A stretch of DNA of 40,123 bases from Gemmatimonadota bacterium (GCA_003222055.1 QHUT01000071.1:1-40123); one strand, 5' to 3'; positions 1 to 8,178 are shown, counted from the first letter of the stretch. The notes: generated by a model from the letters alone, not told the origin. Made by a program: numbers and translations.

Positions 1-163
1 GGACGAACGCGTCCTGCAGCGCCTCCTCGGCGTCTTCGCGATTGCCGAGCATGTGCACGGCGTAGCGGGCCAGGCGGTCGCGGTACCGTGCGACGAGCGT
101 CGCATATGCCTCGGTGTCGCCGCCGAGCACTCGGCGCACCGCTTCCACGTCGCTCGTCCCCAC
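1..163 (-). CDS. ECF-type RNA polymerase sigma factor, N-terminal part only
   Basis: The first 54 codons of a gene that runs off the left edge. The translation has the opening helices of a sigma-70 region 2, with the motif EDAEEALQDAF near the edge, which corresponds to the region 2.2 core-binding helix of ECF sigma factors. A short N-terminus (VEAVRRVLGGDTEAYATLV) before region 2 is typical of ECF proteins without an extra domain. I chose the GTG at 163; another in-frame GTG lies 15 nt upstream. The gene is divergent from a lipoprotein gene with 132 bp between the starts, so they may share control. In Gemmatimonadota-like genomes such sigma factors often sit beside an anti-sigma or zinc-finger gene, which here would lie outside the window. 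The family call is good, the exact start is uncertain, and the regulon is unknown. Confidence 0.8.
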   Translation of the reverse strand, partial: MGTSDVEAVRRVLGGDTEAYATLVARYRDRLARYAVHMLGNREDAEEALQDAFV

Positions 164-191
164 GCTGTGTATACCCACCCGCGCCCCCGGT

Positions 192-228
192 GCGTCACAT
201 CCTCGTTCGACCACGGCGCATGTGACGC
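192..228. promoter_or_regulatory. Perfect 9-bp inverted repeat in the divergent sigma factor/lipoprotein spacer
   Basis: GCGTCACAT (192-200) is followed after 19 bp by its exact reverse complement ATGTGACGC (220-228). It is centred between the two divergent genes and ends 68 nt before the lipoprotein start codon. It could be a two-half-site operator or a stem in the lipoprotein 5' leader. The arm orientation (TCACAT...ATGTGA) is the reverse of a CRP site. No regulator is assigned. Confidence 0.4.
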
Positions 229-295
229 CGCGGTCCCGAGCAGAGGTATCTCTCACGCAGGCCACCTGCAAGTCTGCTGCCACAGGAGCTGGTCA

Positions 296-2254
296 ATGTC
301 GAAACGTGCCACACTCGCCGGATGCCTGGCGCTCGCGCTCTCCCTGGCCGCGTGCTATCAGGACGACACCACGCCGAACTCCCCACCGGTCCTGCGGCCG
401 CGGATTACGGTGCGGCTCACCGACGCTCCGTTCCCGTATGACTCGCTCCACAGCGTCAACATCTACGTGGTGCGGATCGAGGCCAACACGGCGCAGGACA
501 CGAGCGTGGACGGCCAGTGGGTGCTTATTACGCAGCCCCGGAAGAGCTTTGACCTGCTCGCCTTGCAGCAGGGGACCACGGCCCTCCTGGGCGAGGGCGA
601 AATGCCCGCCGGCCAGTATCACGCCGTCCGGATGACGATCGACACGACCCAGTCCTTGATCACGTGGAACGATTCGGCCCAAACCCCGGCGCAGGTGAAC
701 TGGCACGGGTGGTCGACGATCTACGCGTTCGTGGAGTATCCCGTGAGCGTCGCGACTCAGGGCGCCGACGTCGTGCTCGATTTCGACGTCGGCCGGAGTC
801 TCCGGTACAAGTACTACGGAAAAAACGAGTTCGATTTCACGCCGAACCTGCGAGCCATCGATGCGGCGGCGGCCGGCGCGATCGCTGGGACCGTGACGCA
901 GAGTTCCCAGGGGACGACCAGTCCGGTCCCGAACGCCCAGGTCTCCGTATACACTCCGTATCCCGGGCAGCCGGACAGCATGAGTGACAACCTCGAGGCG
1001 ACGGGCCGCAGCGATCAGGCGGGGCATTACAAGCTGGGGTTTCTTCCCCCGGGCCGCTACTTCGTGAGAATCGAAGAGCCCTTCATGCCTTCCCTCGAGG
1101 CGGTCGTCACCCCGAACGTCCAGGTGTCGGCAGGGCAAACCACACCCTTGTCGGTGTCCCTCCCCCAGGCCGGCGGTGGCCACGCTTACATCCACATCAG
1201 CGGGCCGACCCAGGTCGGGGTGGGCGGGATCATCTCCCTGTACGCGGCCGTCGGGGATGCGAGCGGTCATCCCGTCTACCCTGCGATCACATGGACGAGC
1301 AGTGACCCGGTGGTCGCGAGTGTCAGTGCTCCGAACGATACAGGCGCGGCGATGGTCACGGGGCGTCAGGCGGGGGTCGCAACGATCCACGCTTCTACGA
1401 CCGGTGGGCTGACGGACTCGCTCATCGTCCACGTGGTGGTGTTGGGATCGGCCGCCACGGTGAGCATCGTGCCGGCGAGCGCCACAGTGGCGGTGGGGGA
1501 TAGTGGGGTGTTCCTCGAGGCAGTGGTCCGCGACTCGGCCGGGCACGTGCTCGACGCCGGGGCGTCCTGGTCCAGCTCCGACACGACTGTGGTCTTCGTG
1601 TACCCGTGCGGATCATGCAGCGGCGATCGAGCGCTCGGCCGCGCTTCCGGGATGGCTACCGTGTTCGCGACCAGTCAGGGCAAGACGGGCCAGGCCACGA
1701 TCACCGTCGCCCCGTCAGCTCCGGTCGCCACGGTCACCGTCGTCCCTGGCAGCGCCACTCTCACCGGCGGGGACAACGCTACCTTCACGGCGCAGCTCCG
1801 CGACGCGGCCGGGAACAGCCTGAGTAACCGGTCCGTGTCGTGGTCCAGCACGGACAACTCGGTGGTGACGATCACGAGCGCCAACGGCCCCTCGGCCACT
1901 ATCCTCGCCCAAGCGGCGGGACTCGCCTCGCTGCGCGCGACCAGTGAGGGAAAGATCGGCGAGGCGAGCATCAGCGTCGCCGCCCCGGCTCCCGTGGCTA
2001 CGGTTACCGTCGTGCCCGACACGGCAACCCTCGCGGTAGGAGACAGCGCAAGATTCTTCCGCGCAGACCTGCGCGACGCCGCGGGCAATTTGCTGCGGAA
2101 CCGGACCGTCTCCTGGTCCACCAGCGACCCCTCGGTCATCAGTGTCAGCAGCTCCGGTGCACAGGCGCTCGTCCAGCCTCGGGCTGTCGGTAGTGCCTTC
2201 TTGCGCGCCACGAGCGAAGGCAAGACAGGCCAGGCGACGATCACGGTGCACTGA
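296..2254 (+). CDS. Lipoprotein with DUF4382-like domain, carboxypeptidase-regulatory-like domain and four BIG2-type Ig repeats
   Basis: A 652-residue exported lipoprotein. The signal peptide (MSKRATLAGCLALALSLAAC) ends in the lipobox LAAC with the lipidated Cys at 20. Residues about 35-185 resemble DUF4382: a beta-rich region containing LTDAPFP and an LLALQQGTTALLG-like segment. About 195-290 is a carboxypeptidase-regulatory-like beta sandwich (GAIAGTV ... LPPGRYFVRI). Then come four tandem repeats of about 90 residues starting near 296, 385, 475 and 565, each with the BIG2 pattern xVxVxPxxAxLxVGDxxxFxAxxxDAxG ... WSSxDxxVVxV ... GxAxxxATSEGKTGxAxIxV. The last two repeats are closest to each other. 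The ATG at 296 is preceded by AGGAG at the right distance; reading open further upstream lacks a signal peptide. Likely role: a surface structural or adhesive protein, possibly under the divergent ECF sigma factor. The partner is unknown. Confidence 0.85.
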   Translation: MSKRATLAGCLALALSLAACYQDDTTPNSPPVLRPRITVRLTDAPFPYDSLHSVNIYVVRIEANTAQDTSVDGQWVLITQPRKSFDLLALQQGTTALLGEGEMPAGQYHAVRMTIDTTQSLITWNDSAQTPAQVNWHGWSTIYAFVEYPVSVATQGADVVLDFDVGRSLRYKYYGKNEFDFTPNLRAIDAAAAGAIAGTVTQSSQGTTSPVPNAQVSVYTPYPGQPDSMSDNLEATGRSDQAGHYKLGFLPPGRYFVRIEEPFMPSLEAVVTPNVQVSAGQTTPLSVSLPQAGGGHAYIHISGPTQVGVGGIISLYAAVGDASGHPVYPAITWTSSDPVVASVSAPNDTGAAMVTGRQAGVATIHASTTGGLTDSLIVHVVVLGSAATVSIVPASATVAVGDSGVFLEAVVRDSAGHVLDAGASWSSSDTTVVFVYPCGSCSGDRALGRASGMATVFATSQGKTGQATITVAPSAPVATVTVVPGSATLTGGDNATFTAQLRDAAGNSLSNRSVSWSSTDNSVVTITSANGPSATILAQAAGLASLRATSEGKIGEASISVAAPAPVATVTVVPDTATLAVGDSARFFRADLRDAAGNLLRNRTVSWSTSDPSVISVSSSGAQALVQPRAVGSAFLRATSEGKTGQATITVH

Positions 2255-2257
2255 CGC

Positions 2258-2280
2258 GGGGGGCTCGCCGCGCGCCCCCC
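2258..2280 (+). terminator. Possible GC-rich terminator hairpin after the BIG2 lipoprotein gene
   Basis: GGGGGGC (2258-2264) pairs with GCCCCCC (2274-2280) around a 9-nt loop, starting 3 nt after the stop codon. There is no T-tract, so termination may be inefficient, or the hairpin may only stabilise the transcript. Confidence 0.4.
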
Positions 2281-2325
2281 CGGCCGGTAGTTTGCGGGTT
2301 CCCCGTGCCCTTGTCGGGAGGACTC

Positions 2326-3813
2326 GTGCGCTGCACTCCCCTGTTGGCCCTGGTCGTCGCCGCCGCCGCCTGCGCCCGGCCGCCGCAGGCCATCGCTCCG
2401 CCCCAGCCCGGCATGTTCGGCCCGTCCAGTCAGCCGGTGCTCTTGCCCCCGCGATTCGGTGAGCCCGGCCTCCCGCGCACGGATGGCGACTGGCGCGCCG
2501 TCGGCCGGGAGGCCGCGGCGCTCTTGTCGCAGTACGTCGCGATCAACACCACCAACCCTCCGGGCAACGAGCTCAAGACGGCCGAGTGGCTCAAGGCGGT
2601 GCTCGCGCGCGAGGGAATCGGCGCGCAAATCTTCGAGCCTAAGCCCGGAAAGGCGAACCTGTACGCGCGCCTCGCCGGAGACGGCAGCGCCCGGCCGCTC
2701 ATCCTGTTGAACCACATGGACGTCGTGCTCGCGAGCCCGGAATACTGGAAGGTCGACCCCTTCGCCGGGGCGGTGCAGGACGGCTATCTGTGGGGCCGTG
2801 GGGCACTCGACATGAAGGGCGAGGCGATTACGCAGCTCATGACACTGCTCACCCTCAAGCGCGCCGGCGTGGCGCTCAAGCGGGACGTCATCTTCCTCGC
2901 GACGGCGGACGAGGAAGTGGGCGCCGGCGTGGGGGCGGGTTGGATGGTCGAGCATCATCCGGAGCTGGTGCAGGGCGCCGAGTTCCTCCTCAACGAAGGG
3001 GGCACGATCCGCGCCGGCCCGACCGGGCGGATCGAGTACTACGGCGTGGGGACCACCGAGAAGTCGCCCTTCTGGCTCGAGGTCACCGCCCATGGCACGG
3101 CGGGACACGGCTCGCGCCCCACCGCCGACAACCCCGTGCACCGGCTGGTGCGGGCGCTGTACCGGATCGCCGGTTATCAGACGCCGCTCGTGGTGACGCC
3201 GGCGGTGGAACGTTACCTGCGCGATCTCTCGGCCATCGAACCCGACCCGGTGCGGCGGGCCTGGCTCGCGGACGTGCGCGCGGCGCTCAAGGATTCAGCG
3301 GCCGTCCGCGCGCTCACCGGAGACCTCACCTATAACGCGCTGCTCCGCAACACGATTTCGATCACGGGACTCACAGGCAGCGACAAGACCAACGTGATCC
3401 CGCCGGTGGCCCGGGCCGGGCTCGACGTGCGGCTGTTGCCGGGGCAGGACCCGGACGCGTTCCTGGCCGAGCTCGTGCGCGTGGTCGGGGACACGGCCGT
3501 CGCGATCACGCCGCTCGGCCCCAGCTGGCCGGCGACCGAGAGTCCGACCGACACGGAGCTGTTTCGCTCCATCGTGGCCGCGGCGCGCGAGCGAACGCCG
3601 AACGCCCTGGTTACCACGCCGCCGCTCACCGGGTTCACCGACAGCCATTACTTCCGGCAGCTCGGCATCGTGAGCTATGGGCTGTCGCCGTTTCCGCTCA
3701 ACCAGACCGAGTCCCGCGGCGTCCACGGGAACGACGAGCGGGTGAGTCTCGACGACATCGCATTCGGCGTGCACTTCGTGTACGACATCGTCTCGCGCGT
3801 CGTCGCGAAGTGA
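2326..3813 (+). CDS. M20 family metallopeptidase, lipoprotein form
   Basis: A 495-residue zinc carboxypeptidase or amidohydrolase of the M20/ArgE/PM20D group, expected to trim peptides or N-acyl amino acids outside the cytoplasmic membrane. The metal site is complete: HMD (His130, Asp132), the bridging Asp162 in GALDMKG, and Asp195-Glu196-Glu197 in ADEEVG. LNEGG, GTAGHGSRP, GFTDSHYF and GVHGNDERV are all recognisable M20 segments. A dimerisation domain separates the two catalytic halves. The start is taken at the GTG at 2326: GGGAGG lies 4 nt upstream, a TAGTTT -10-like element lies at 2288-2293, and the product then opens with a clean signal peptide ending in AAAAC (lipid Cys near 16). A GTG at 2305 is the alternative. 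The stop overlaps the next gene's start by 4 nt, so the two are translationally coupled. Confidence 0.9.
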   Translation: MRCTPLLALVVAAAACARPPQAIAPPQPGMFGPSSQPVLLPPRFGEPGLPRTDGDWRAVGREAAALLSQYVAINTTNPPGNELKTAEWLKAVLAREGIGAQIFEPKPGKANLYARLAGDGSARPLILLNHMDVVLASPEYWKVDPFAGAVQDGYLWGRGALDMKGEAITQLMTLLTLKRAGVALKRDVIFLATADEEVGAGVGAGWMVEHHPELVQGAEFLLNEGGTIRAGPTGRIEYYGVGTTEKSPFWLEVTAHGTAGHGSRPTADNPVHRLVRALYRIAGYQTPLVVTPAVERYLRDLSAIEPDPVRRAWLADVRAALKDSAAVRALTGDLTYNALLRNTISITGLTGSDKTNVIPPVARAGLDVRLLPGQDPDAFLAELVRVVGDTAVAITPLGPSWPATESPTDTELFRSIVAAARERTPNALVTTPPLTGFTDSHYFRQLGIVSYGLSPFPLNQTESRGVHGNDERVSLDDIAFGVHFVYDIVSRVVAK

Positions 3814-4688
3814 TCGGGTTCTTCCTGCATCCGCGCCGCCACCCGCCGGCGCGGGAGCGGCGTCCGCCGGTGTTCGAGCGACTCACCAAGGCCCGGGTGG
3901 GCTGGGTGGTGGAGCGCCTCGCCGCCCCGTTTTCGCGTTGGGAGAGTGCGCGGCTCGAGAGTCCCGAGATCGCCCTCCCGGTGCGCGACCTGGACCCGCG
4001 GCTCGTGGGCTACCGCATCGCCCTCGTGACGGATCTGCATCACGGGCCCGCCGTCCCCGAGCGCTGGTTCGCGAGCGTGGCGGATCGCGTGGCCGACTTG
4101 GCACCCGATCTCGTCGCCCTGGGGGGGGACTTCGTGAGCCACGCCCGCCGCGATCTCGACGGCCTGGACGCCATCATCGCGCGGTTCCACGCCCGCGACG
4201 GCAGCGTGGCCGTGCTCGGCAATCACGACCACTGGGTCGATCCCGACCTGGTGAGCCGGATCGTCGAGCGCGCCGGCGCGCGCCTGCTCACGAACCGGCA
4301 CGAGCTGATCCGCCGCGGGGCAGCGGCGCTCGCCGTCGCCGGCGTCGACGACTTCAGCCATGGTGCAGTTCGGCCGGACGACGCCCTCGCCGGCGTTCCA
4401 CCCCACGTGCCACGGGTGCTGCTATCGCACAATCCCGATCTCATCGAGTATCTCCCCGCCGGGCTGCGCGTGGACGTGATGCTCTCGGGGCACACGCACA
4501 ACGGCCAGGCACACCTGCCATTGGTCGGACCGATCATTGCGCCGTCGCAGTTCGGCCGGAAATACCTGCACGGACTGAAGCGCGCCGGGGAAACGTGGCT
4601 CTACGTGTCGGCGGGGGTCGGAAGCGCGGCGCTTCCCCGGTGGCGCAATCCGCCGGAGCTGCCCGTGCTCCGGCTGACGGCCGCGTAA
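3810..4688 (+). CDS. Metallophosphoesterase (YkuE/YaeI-like)
   Basis: A 292-residue calcineurin-type phosphoesterase. All signature motifs are present in order: TDLHHGP (Asp75, His77), GGDFV (Asp107), GNHDHW (Asn138, His139), LLSHNPD, and GHTHNGQ (His228, His230). They give a dinuclear metal site. The N-terminal segment before the core (about residues 1-65, with FERLTKARVGWVVERLAAPF) could be an amphipathic membrane-associating helix, and the family includes membrane-associated lipid or nucleotide phosphodiesterases. The GTG start overlaps the preceding peptidase stop (GTGA). The gene ends 4 nt before a convergent gene. The substrate cannot be told from sequence. Confidence 0.88.
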   Translation: MIGFFLHPRRHPPARERRPPVFERLTKARVGWVVERLAAPFSRWESARLESPEIALPVRDLDPRLVGYRIALVTDLHHGPAVPERWFASVADRVADLAPDLVALGGDFVSHARRDLDGLDAIIARFHARDGSVAVLGNHDHWVDPDLVSRIVERAGARLLTNRHELIRRGAAALAVAGVDDFSHGAVRPDDALAGVPPHVPRVLLSHNPDLIEYLPAGLRVDVMLSGHTHNGQAHLPLVGPIIAPSQFGRKYLHGLKRAGETWLYVSAGVGSAALPRWRNPPELPVLRLTAA

Positions 4689-4692
4689 CGCG

Positions 4693-4977
4693 CTACTTGA
4701 GGGAGACGACGAACCTGACGATCACGGTCTCCGCCGTCTGCGGCGCCACCGTACAGAAGCATTCTGCGCCGATCAAACGCTTGACGCCCAATACCTCCGC
4801 CTCTGCGATCCCCGGCACGTCGCGGTACGCGATCTCGAGCATGGTGCCGTCGATGATGCGGTAGGCCACGGGGCGCCCGTACAGACGATGGTGTGGATCG
4901 ATCTTCGCGAGGCCGTTGCTCAGCCGCTGCCGGATCGCGCTGGCCTGCTCGGACAGCGCGACGGGGAGATCGGTCAC
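4693..4977 (-). CDS. Unrecognised small protein, last gene of the queG operon
   Basis: A 94-residue protein I do not recognise. The sequence opens with a helical stretch (TDLPVALSEQASAIRQRLSNG) and then looks like an alpha-beta domain with two Cys residues close together (ECFC). There is no signal peptide or membrane segment. The start is the GTG at 4977, whose GTGA overlaps the queG stop by 4 nt; a longer reading frame upstream merely overlaps queG in another frame. The tight coupling argues for real expression with queG. Role unknown. Confidence 0.65.
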   Translation of the reverse strand: MTDLPVALSEQASAIRQRLSNGLAKIDPHHRLYGRPVAYRIIDGTMLEIAYRDVPGIAEAEVLGVKRLIGAECFCTVAPQTAETVIVRFVVSLK

Positions 4978-5966
4978 GGGGCCGCCCGAGCGCGGTTCGC
5001 CGACACGGCGGCGGCATTGCGCCGCAGGCCGGCGGCACCCGGGCGCTCGAACGGCGTGTCGCCGAAGCGACGCGCGAACTCGTCGGGCGTCACGGCGAGC
5101 AGCTCCGCCAGCTCCGGCGCGGCCACCTCGGGACGCACCGCGAGCTCGGGGTCGGATGTCGTCTCCGCGAACGTGATGTTCCAGGGGCACACATCCTGAC
5201 ACACGTCGCACCCGAAGAGCCAGTCACCCACCAGCGGACGCTCGTCGTCGCGGAACGGTGCGGCATGCTCGATCGTGAGATAGGAGATGCAGCGCCGCGC
5301 GTCGAGCGTTCGAGACTCGACGAAGGCATCGGTAGGACAGGCCTCGAGGCAGCGGCGGCACGTGCCACAGCGGTCGGCCTGGAAGGGGAGGTCGGCAACC
5401 AGCTCCGCATCCGTGAAGATCACGCCGATGAACGTGAACGAGCCGATAGTCGGATTGATCAGCATCGTGTTCTTCCCGATCCAGCCCAGCCCGGCGCGCT
5501 GCGCCAGCTCGCGCTCCGGGACCGGACCCGCGTCCACGTAGCAGCGCGTCCTCGCGCCGGGCACGATGTCCCGCACGGCGGTGGCCAGCAGCTCGAGGCG
5601 GCGGCCGATGACCGCGTGGTAGTCGGTAGACCAGGCGTACTGGGCTACTCTCCCGGAGGCTGTACTGACGCCGGGCGCAAGCCCGGGGTGAGCCGAGCCA
5701 TGGAAGTAATTGGTCAGCGTCACCACCGCCACCTGTGCGTCTGGCATGATGCGGGCAGGGTGTTTGCGTTTCTCCGCCTGGCGATGCAGGTAGGCCATCG
5801 TGCCCGCGTAACCGGCGGCGAGCCACTGATCGAGCTCGTCCGCGTGCGCGTTCGGTTCGAGACTCGCCACGCCGACCGCGTCGAACCCCAGCTCGAGCGC
5901 TCGACGCTTCACCGCGACGGTGTCGCGTGACGTCTTTGCGTGACGGTTTTGCGTGACGTCGCTCAT
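4974..5966 (-). CDS. queG: Epoxyqueuosine reductase
   Basis: A cobalamin-dependent iron-sulfur enzyme that reduces epoxyqueuosine to queuosine in tRNA anticodons. The 330-residue product carries two [4Fe-4S] binding sets: Cys200, Cys203, Cys206 and Cys210 (CGTCRRCLEACPTDA), then Cys226 (RRCISYLTIE) and Cys253, Cys256 and Cys260 (CDVCQDVCPWN). The proposed proton donor Asp145 sits in YVDAGPVPERELAQRAGLGW. The protein is shorter than forms carrying a C-terminal HEAT-like repeat and seems to lack that extension. I chose the ATG at 5966 because it overlaps the upstream stop as ATGA; an ATG at 5990 would add eight residues. It is the middle gene of a three-gene overlapping operon. No other queuosine gene is in the window. 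Confidence 0.95.
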   Translation of the reverse strand: MSDVTQNRHAKTSRDTVAVKRRALELGFDAVGVASLEPNAHADELDQWLAAGYAGTMAYLHRQAEKRKHPARIMPDAQVAVVTLTNYFHGSAHPGLAPGVSTASGRVAQYAWSTDYHAVIGRRLELLATAVRDIVPGARTRCYVDAGPVPERELAQRAGLGWIGKNTMLINPTIGSFTFIGVIFTDAELVADLPFQADRCGTCRRCLEACPTDAFVESRTLDARRCISYLTIEHAAPFRDDERPLVGDWLFGCDVCQDVCPWNITFAETTSDPELAVRPEVAAPELAELLAVTPDEFARRFGDTPFERPGAAGLRRNAAAVSANRARAAP

Positions 5967-6229
5967 AAGTGCATAGTCTCGCGACGCCATCTTGCGAACC
6001 GTACAACGTCTTCGAGCGGTGGCGTAGCGTCTTCGTCGCCGTAGGCGGTGAACATCCGCCAGCGCACGTACTCACGCGGCGGCAACGGCAGGAACGGCGC
6101 CCGGCGGTACCAATCGCGCGCCCGGTAGCTCCAGGCGAGTCGGACGAGGTCGAGTGCCAGGCGCGGGTTCACGAGCGCCCGCAGGGCGAGGCGCACGGTG
6201 AGCGCCGGCCAACCGGCGCGCGGCTGCAT
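5963..6229 (-). CDS. Unrecognised small basic protein, first gene of the queG operon
   Basis: An 88-residue Arg- and Trp-rich protein with no assigned function. The N-terminal half is a hydrophobic/basic helix (LRALVNPRLALDLVRLAW). It is followed by a Trp/Pro-rich segment (YRRAPFLPLPPREYVRWRM) and the motif TAYGDEDATPP near the C-terminus. From memory, proteins with this FLPLPP ... YxxWRxxTAYGD pattern recur in GC-rich soil bacteria, but I know no characterised member. The ATG at 6229 is preferred over a TTG at 6238 because a TAAATT -10 element lies exactly 7 nt upstream of it. The stop overlaps the queG start (ATGA). Confidence 0.7.
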   Translation of the reverse strand: MQPRAGWPALTVRLALRALVNPRLALDLVRLAWSYRARDWYRRAPFLPLPPREYVRWRMFTAYGDEDATPPLEDVVRFARWRRETMHL

Positions 6230-6236
6230 GAGAGAC

Positions 6237-6242
6237 AATTTA
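6237..6242 (-). promoter_or_regulatory. -10 element for a leaderless queG-operon transcript
   Basis: TAAATT on the minus strand is followed by 7 nt and then ATG at 6229. A start site 6-7 nt downstream of the hexamer would coincide with the start codon. No Shine-Dalgarno sequence is present. Confidence 0.5.
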
Positions 6243-6276
6243 CTCGCGAGGTGTGCCCGGCGCGCTTTTCCTCCTG

Positions 6277-6282
6277 TATATT
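6277..6282 (+). promoter_or_regulatory. -10 element for a leaderless aminotransferase transcript
   Basis: TATATT is followed by 8 nt and then ATG at 6291. The expected transcription start falls at or next to the start codon. A GC-poor stretch surrounds it. No convincing TTGACA-like -35 is visible. Confidence 0.55.
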
Positions 6283-6290
6283 GACCGCCT

Positions 6291-7469
6291 ATGACGCTCG
6301 CCGGCCGTCACACCGCCACCACTGCCGGGACTCAGGTGCTCGCCCGTTACCGCAGCGAGTTCCCGATCTTTCGGGATGGCATCTATTTGAACACGTGCTC
6401 GCTGGGCGCCCTCGGCGAGCGCAGCCGTCGGCGCGTCGTCGAATTCCTCGATGTCTGGCAGCGGCGGGGGGCGTCCGCCTGGTACGACGTCTGGTGGGCG
6501 GCGCTGGGTGAGCTGCGCGCCCGCTACGGGGGAGTCGTGAACGCCGCGCCGACGGAAATCGCGCTCGCGCCGAGCATCTCGGTCGCGCTCTCGGCCGTGG
6601 CGGAGGCGCTCGACTACACGCGCCGCCCCCGCGTGGTCGTCACGTCACTCGATTTCCCGACCGTCGCGTACCAGTGGCTGGCCAAGCGCCCCCGCGGCGT
6701 GGAGCTCGTCGTCGTCGAGAGCCCTGACGGGGTTTCGGTGCCGGTCGAGGCGATTGCGCAGGCGGTGGACGAGCGGACGGCGCTGGTCGCCACCTCCCAC
6801 GTGTACTTCACGAGCGGCGCCATTCAGGACATCAAGGCGGTCGCCGCCGCCGCGCGCCGCCGCGGCGCGCTGACGCTCGTCGACGCCTACCAAGCCGTCG
6901 GACAGATCCCCGTGGACGTGAACGCCTTGGGCGTGGACTTCCTGACCGCCGGCGGGCTCAAGTGGCTGCTGGGTGGGCCGGGGATCGTGTTTCTGTATGC
7001 GCGCGAGGAGCTGACGCGGAGCCTCGCGCCGCAGATCGCCGGCTGGTTCAGCCACAAGAACCAATTCGCGTTCGACCCGCGCGCCCTCGAGCTCCACGAG
7101 GACGCGCGCCGCTTCGAGCTCGGCACCCCGTCGCTGGCGGCGGTGTACGCCCAGCTCGGCGGCCTCGAGTACATCGAGGAGATCGGCGTCCCGGCGATCC
7201 GGCGGGCGACCGCCGCGCTCTCCGAAGACCTGATCGGGCGGGCGCGCGAGCTCGGCTTCCGGCCCAGGGTCGCGCCGCGCGCCGAGGACCGCTCGGCGAT
7301 CGTCATGCTGCCGGCGGCCGATCCGGCCGCGGGCGTCCGACGCCTCGCCGCCGCCGGCATCGTCGCCGACGCGCGCCCGGGGCACGTGCGCCTCTCCCCT
7401 TTCTTCTATAACGTGCAGGACGACCATGTCGCAGCGCTCGAGCAGCTCGCCACGGACGGCGATCACTGA
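6291..7469 (+). CDS. Class V aminotransferase (PLP-dependent, cysteine desulfurase/kynureninase-like fold)
   Basis: A 392-residue fold-type I PLP enzyme. The N-terminal YLNTCSLGALG segment resembles the YLxxxxxG opening of class V enzymes. Asp198 (LVDAYQAVGQIPVD) should hold the pyridine nitrogen, and Lys224 in TAGGLKWLLGGPG is the Schiff-base lysine. There is no cysteine-desulfurase active-site loop that I can recognise, so an isopenicillin-epimerase-like, kynureninase-like or other transaminase/lyase role is more likely than IscS. The substrate is not predictable from sequence. The gene starts a plus-strand run; its 3' end overlaps the LOG-family gene by 44 nt, suggesting co-expression. Leaderless transcription is likely. 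Confidence 0.88.
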   Translation: MTLAGRHTATTAGTQVLARYRSEFPIFRDGIYLNTCSLGALGERSRRRVVEFLDVWQRRGASAWYDVWWAALGELRARYGGVVNAAPTEIALAPSISVALSAVAEALDYTRRPRVVVTSLDFPTVAYQWLAKRPRGVELVVVESPDGVSVPVEAIAQAVDERTALVATSHVYFTSGAIQDIKAVAAAARRRGALTLVDAYQAVGQIPVDVNALGVDFLTAGGLKWLLGGPGIVFLYAREELTRSLAPQIAGWFSHKNQFAFDPRALELHEDARRFELGTPSLAAVYAQLGGLEYIEEIGVPAIRRATAALSEDLIGRARELGFRPRVAPRAEDRSAIVMLPAADPAAGVRRLAAAGIVADARPGHVRLSPFFYNVQDDHVAALEQLATDGDH

Positions 7470-8178
7470 GGACGAACGACTCCTCTCCCAGGTTCCCCGC
7501 GAGCGCCGCGCCTTCACGAAGACGGACTCGTGGCGCGTACTCCGGATCATGGGCGAATTCGTCGAGGGGTTCGACACGCTCTCGGACGTCTACAGCGCCG
7601 TCACGGTGTTCGGGTCGGCGCGCACCCAGACTGACGATCCCTACTACGAGAAGGCCGTCGAGACCGCGCGGCTGCTCGCCCAGGAGGGCTTCCCGGTCAT
7701 CACGGGCGGCGGACCCGGGATCATGGAAGCGGCCAACCGCGGCTGCCAGGAGGGGAACGGCCTGTCGATCGGGTGCAACATCGAGCTGCCGTTCGAGCAG
7801 GGGCTCAACCCCTACGTCGAGCGAGCCATCAACTTCCGCTACTTCTTCGTCCGCAAGACGATGTTCGTGAAGTACTCCACGGGGTTCATCGTCTTCCCCG
7901 GCGGGTACGGCACCATGGACGAGCTGTTCGAGGCGCTGACGCTGATCCAGACCGGGAAGGTGAAGCACTTCCCCGTGATCCTGTTCGGGGAGGCGTACTG
8001 GCAGGGGCTCGCGGAGTGGTTGCGGGACCGCGTCGCCGGCGAGGGCAAGATCACCACGACCGACCTGCAGCTCTTCACCATCACCGACAGCCCGCGGGAG
8101 GCGGTGGCGATCGTGCGGCAGGCGCGCGAGCGCCGCACGCAGTCGCTCCCGACGGCGGCAGCCGACGGCGACGTCTAG
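7426..8178 (+). CDS. LOG-family Rossmann-fold protein (TIGR00730 type)
   Basis: A 250-residue member of the LOG (Lonely Guy) phosphoribohydrolase family. The two defining motifs are present: GGGPGIMEA (94-102) and PGGYGTMDE (158-166), with the conserved Arg143-Lys144 between them. Characterised members release a base from nucleoside 5'-monophosphates, including cytokinin ribotides; other bacterial members act on AMP-like substrates. The first 55 residues form an extra N-terminal helical segment ([20 protein letters not shown]), as in longer bacterial subgroups. The ATG at 7426 lies inside the upstream gene. The next gene starts 16 nt after the stop. Whether it makes a cytokinin-like molecule here is unknown. 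Confidence 0.88.
   Translation: MSQRSSSSPRTAITEDERLLSQVPRERRAFTKTDSWRVLRIMGEFVEGFDTLSDVYSAVTVFGSARTQTDDPYYEKAVETARLLAQEGFPVITGGGPGIMEAANRGCQEGNGLSIGCNIELPFEQGLNPYVERAINFRYFFVRKTMFVKYSTGFIVFPGGYGTMDELFEALTLIQTGKVKHFPVILFGEAYWQGLAEWLRDRVAGEGKITTTDLQLFTITDSPREAVAIVRQARERRTQSLPTAAADGDV

Noticed and set aside
192-228. CRP-type binding site
   Set aside because: The half-sites are in the opposite order (TCACA then TGTGA) and the spacing is 19 bp, unlike TGTGA-N6-TCACA.
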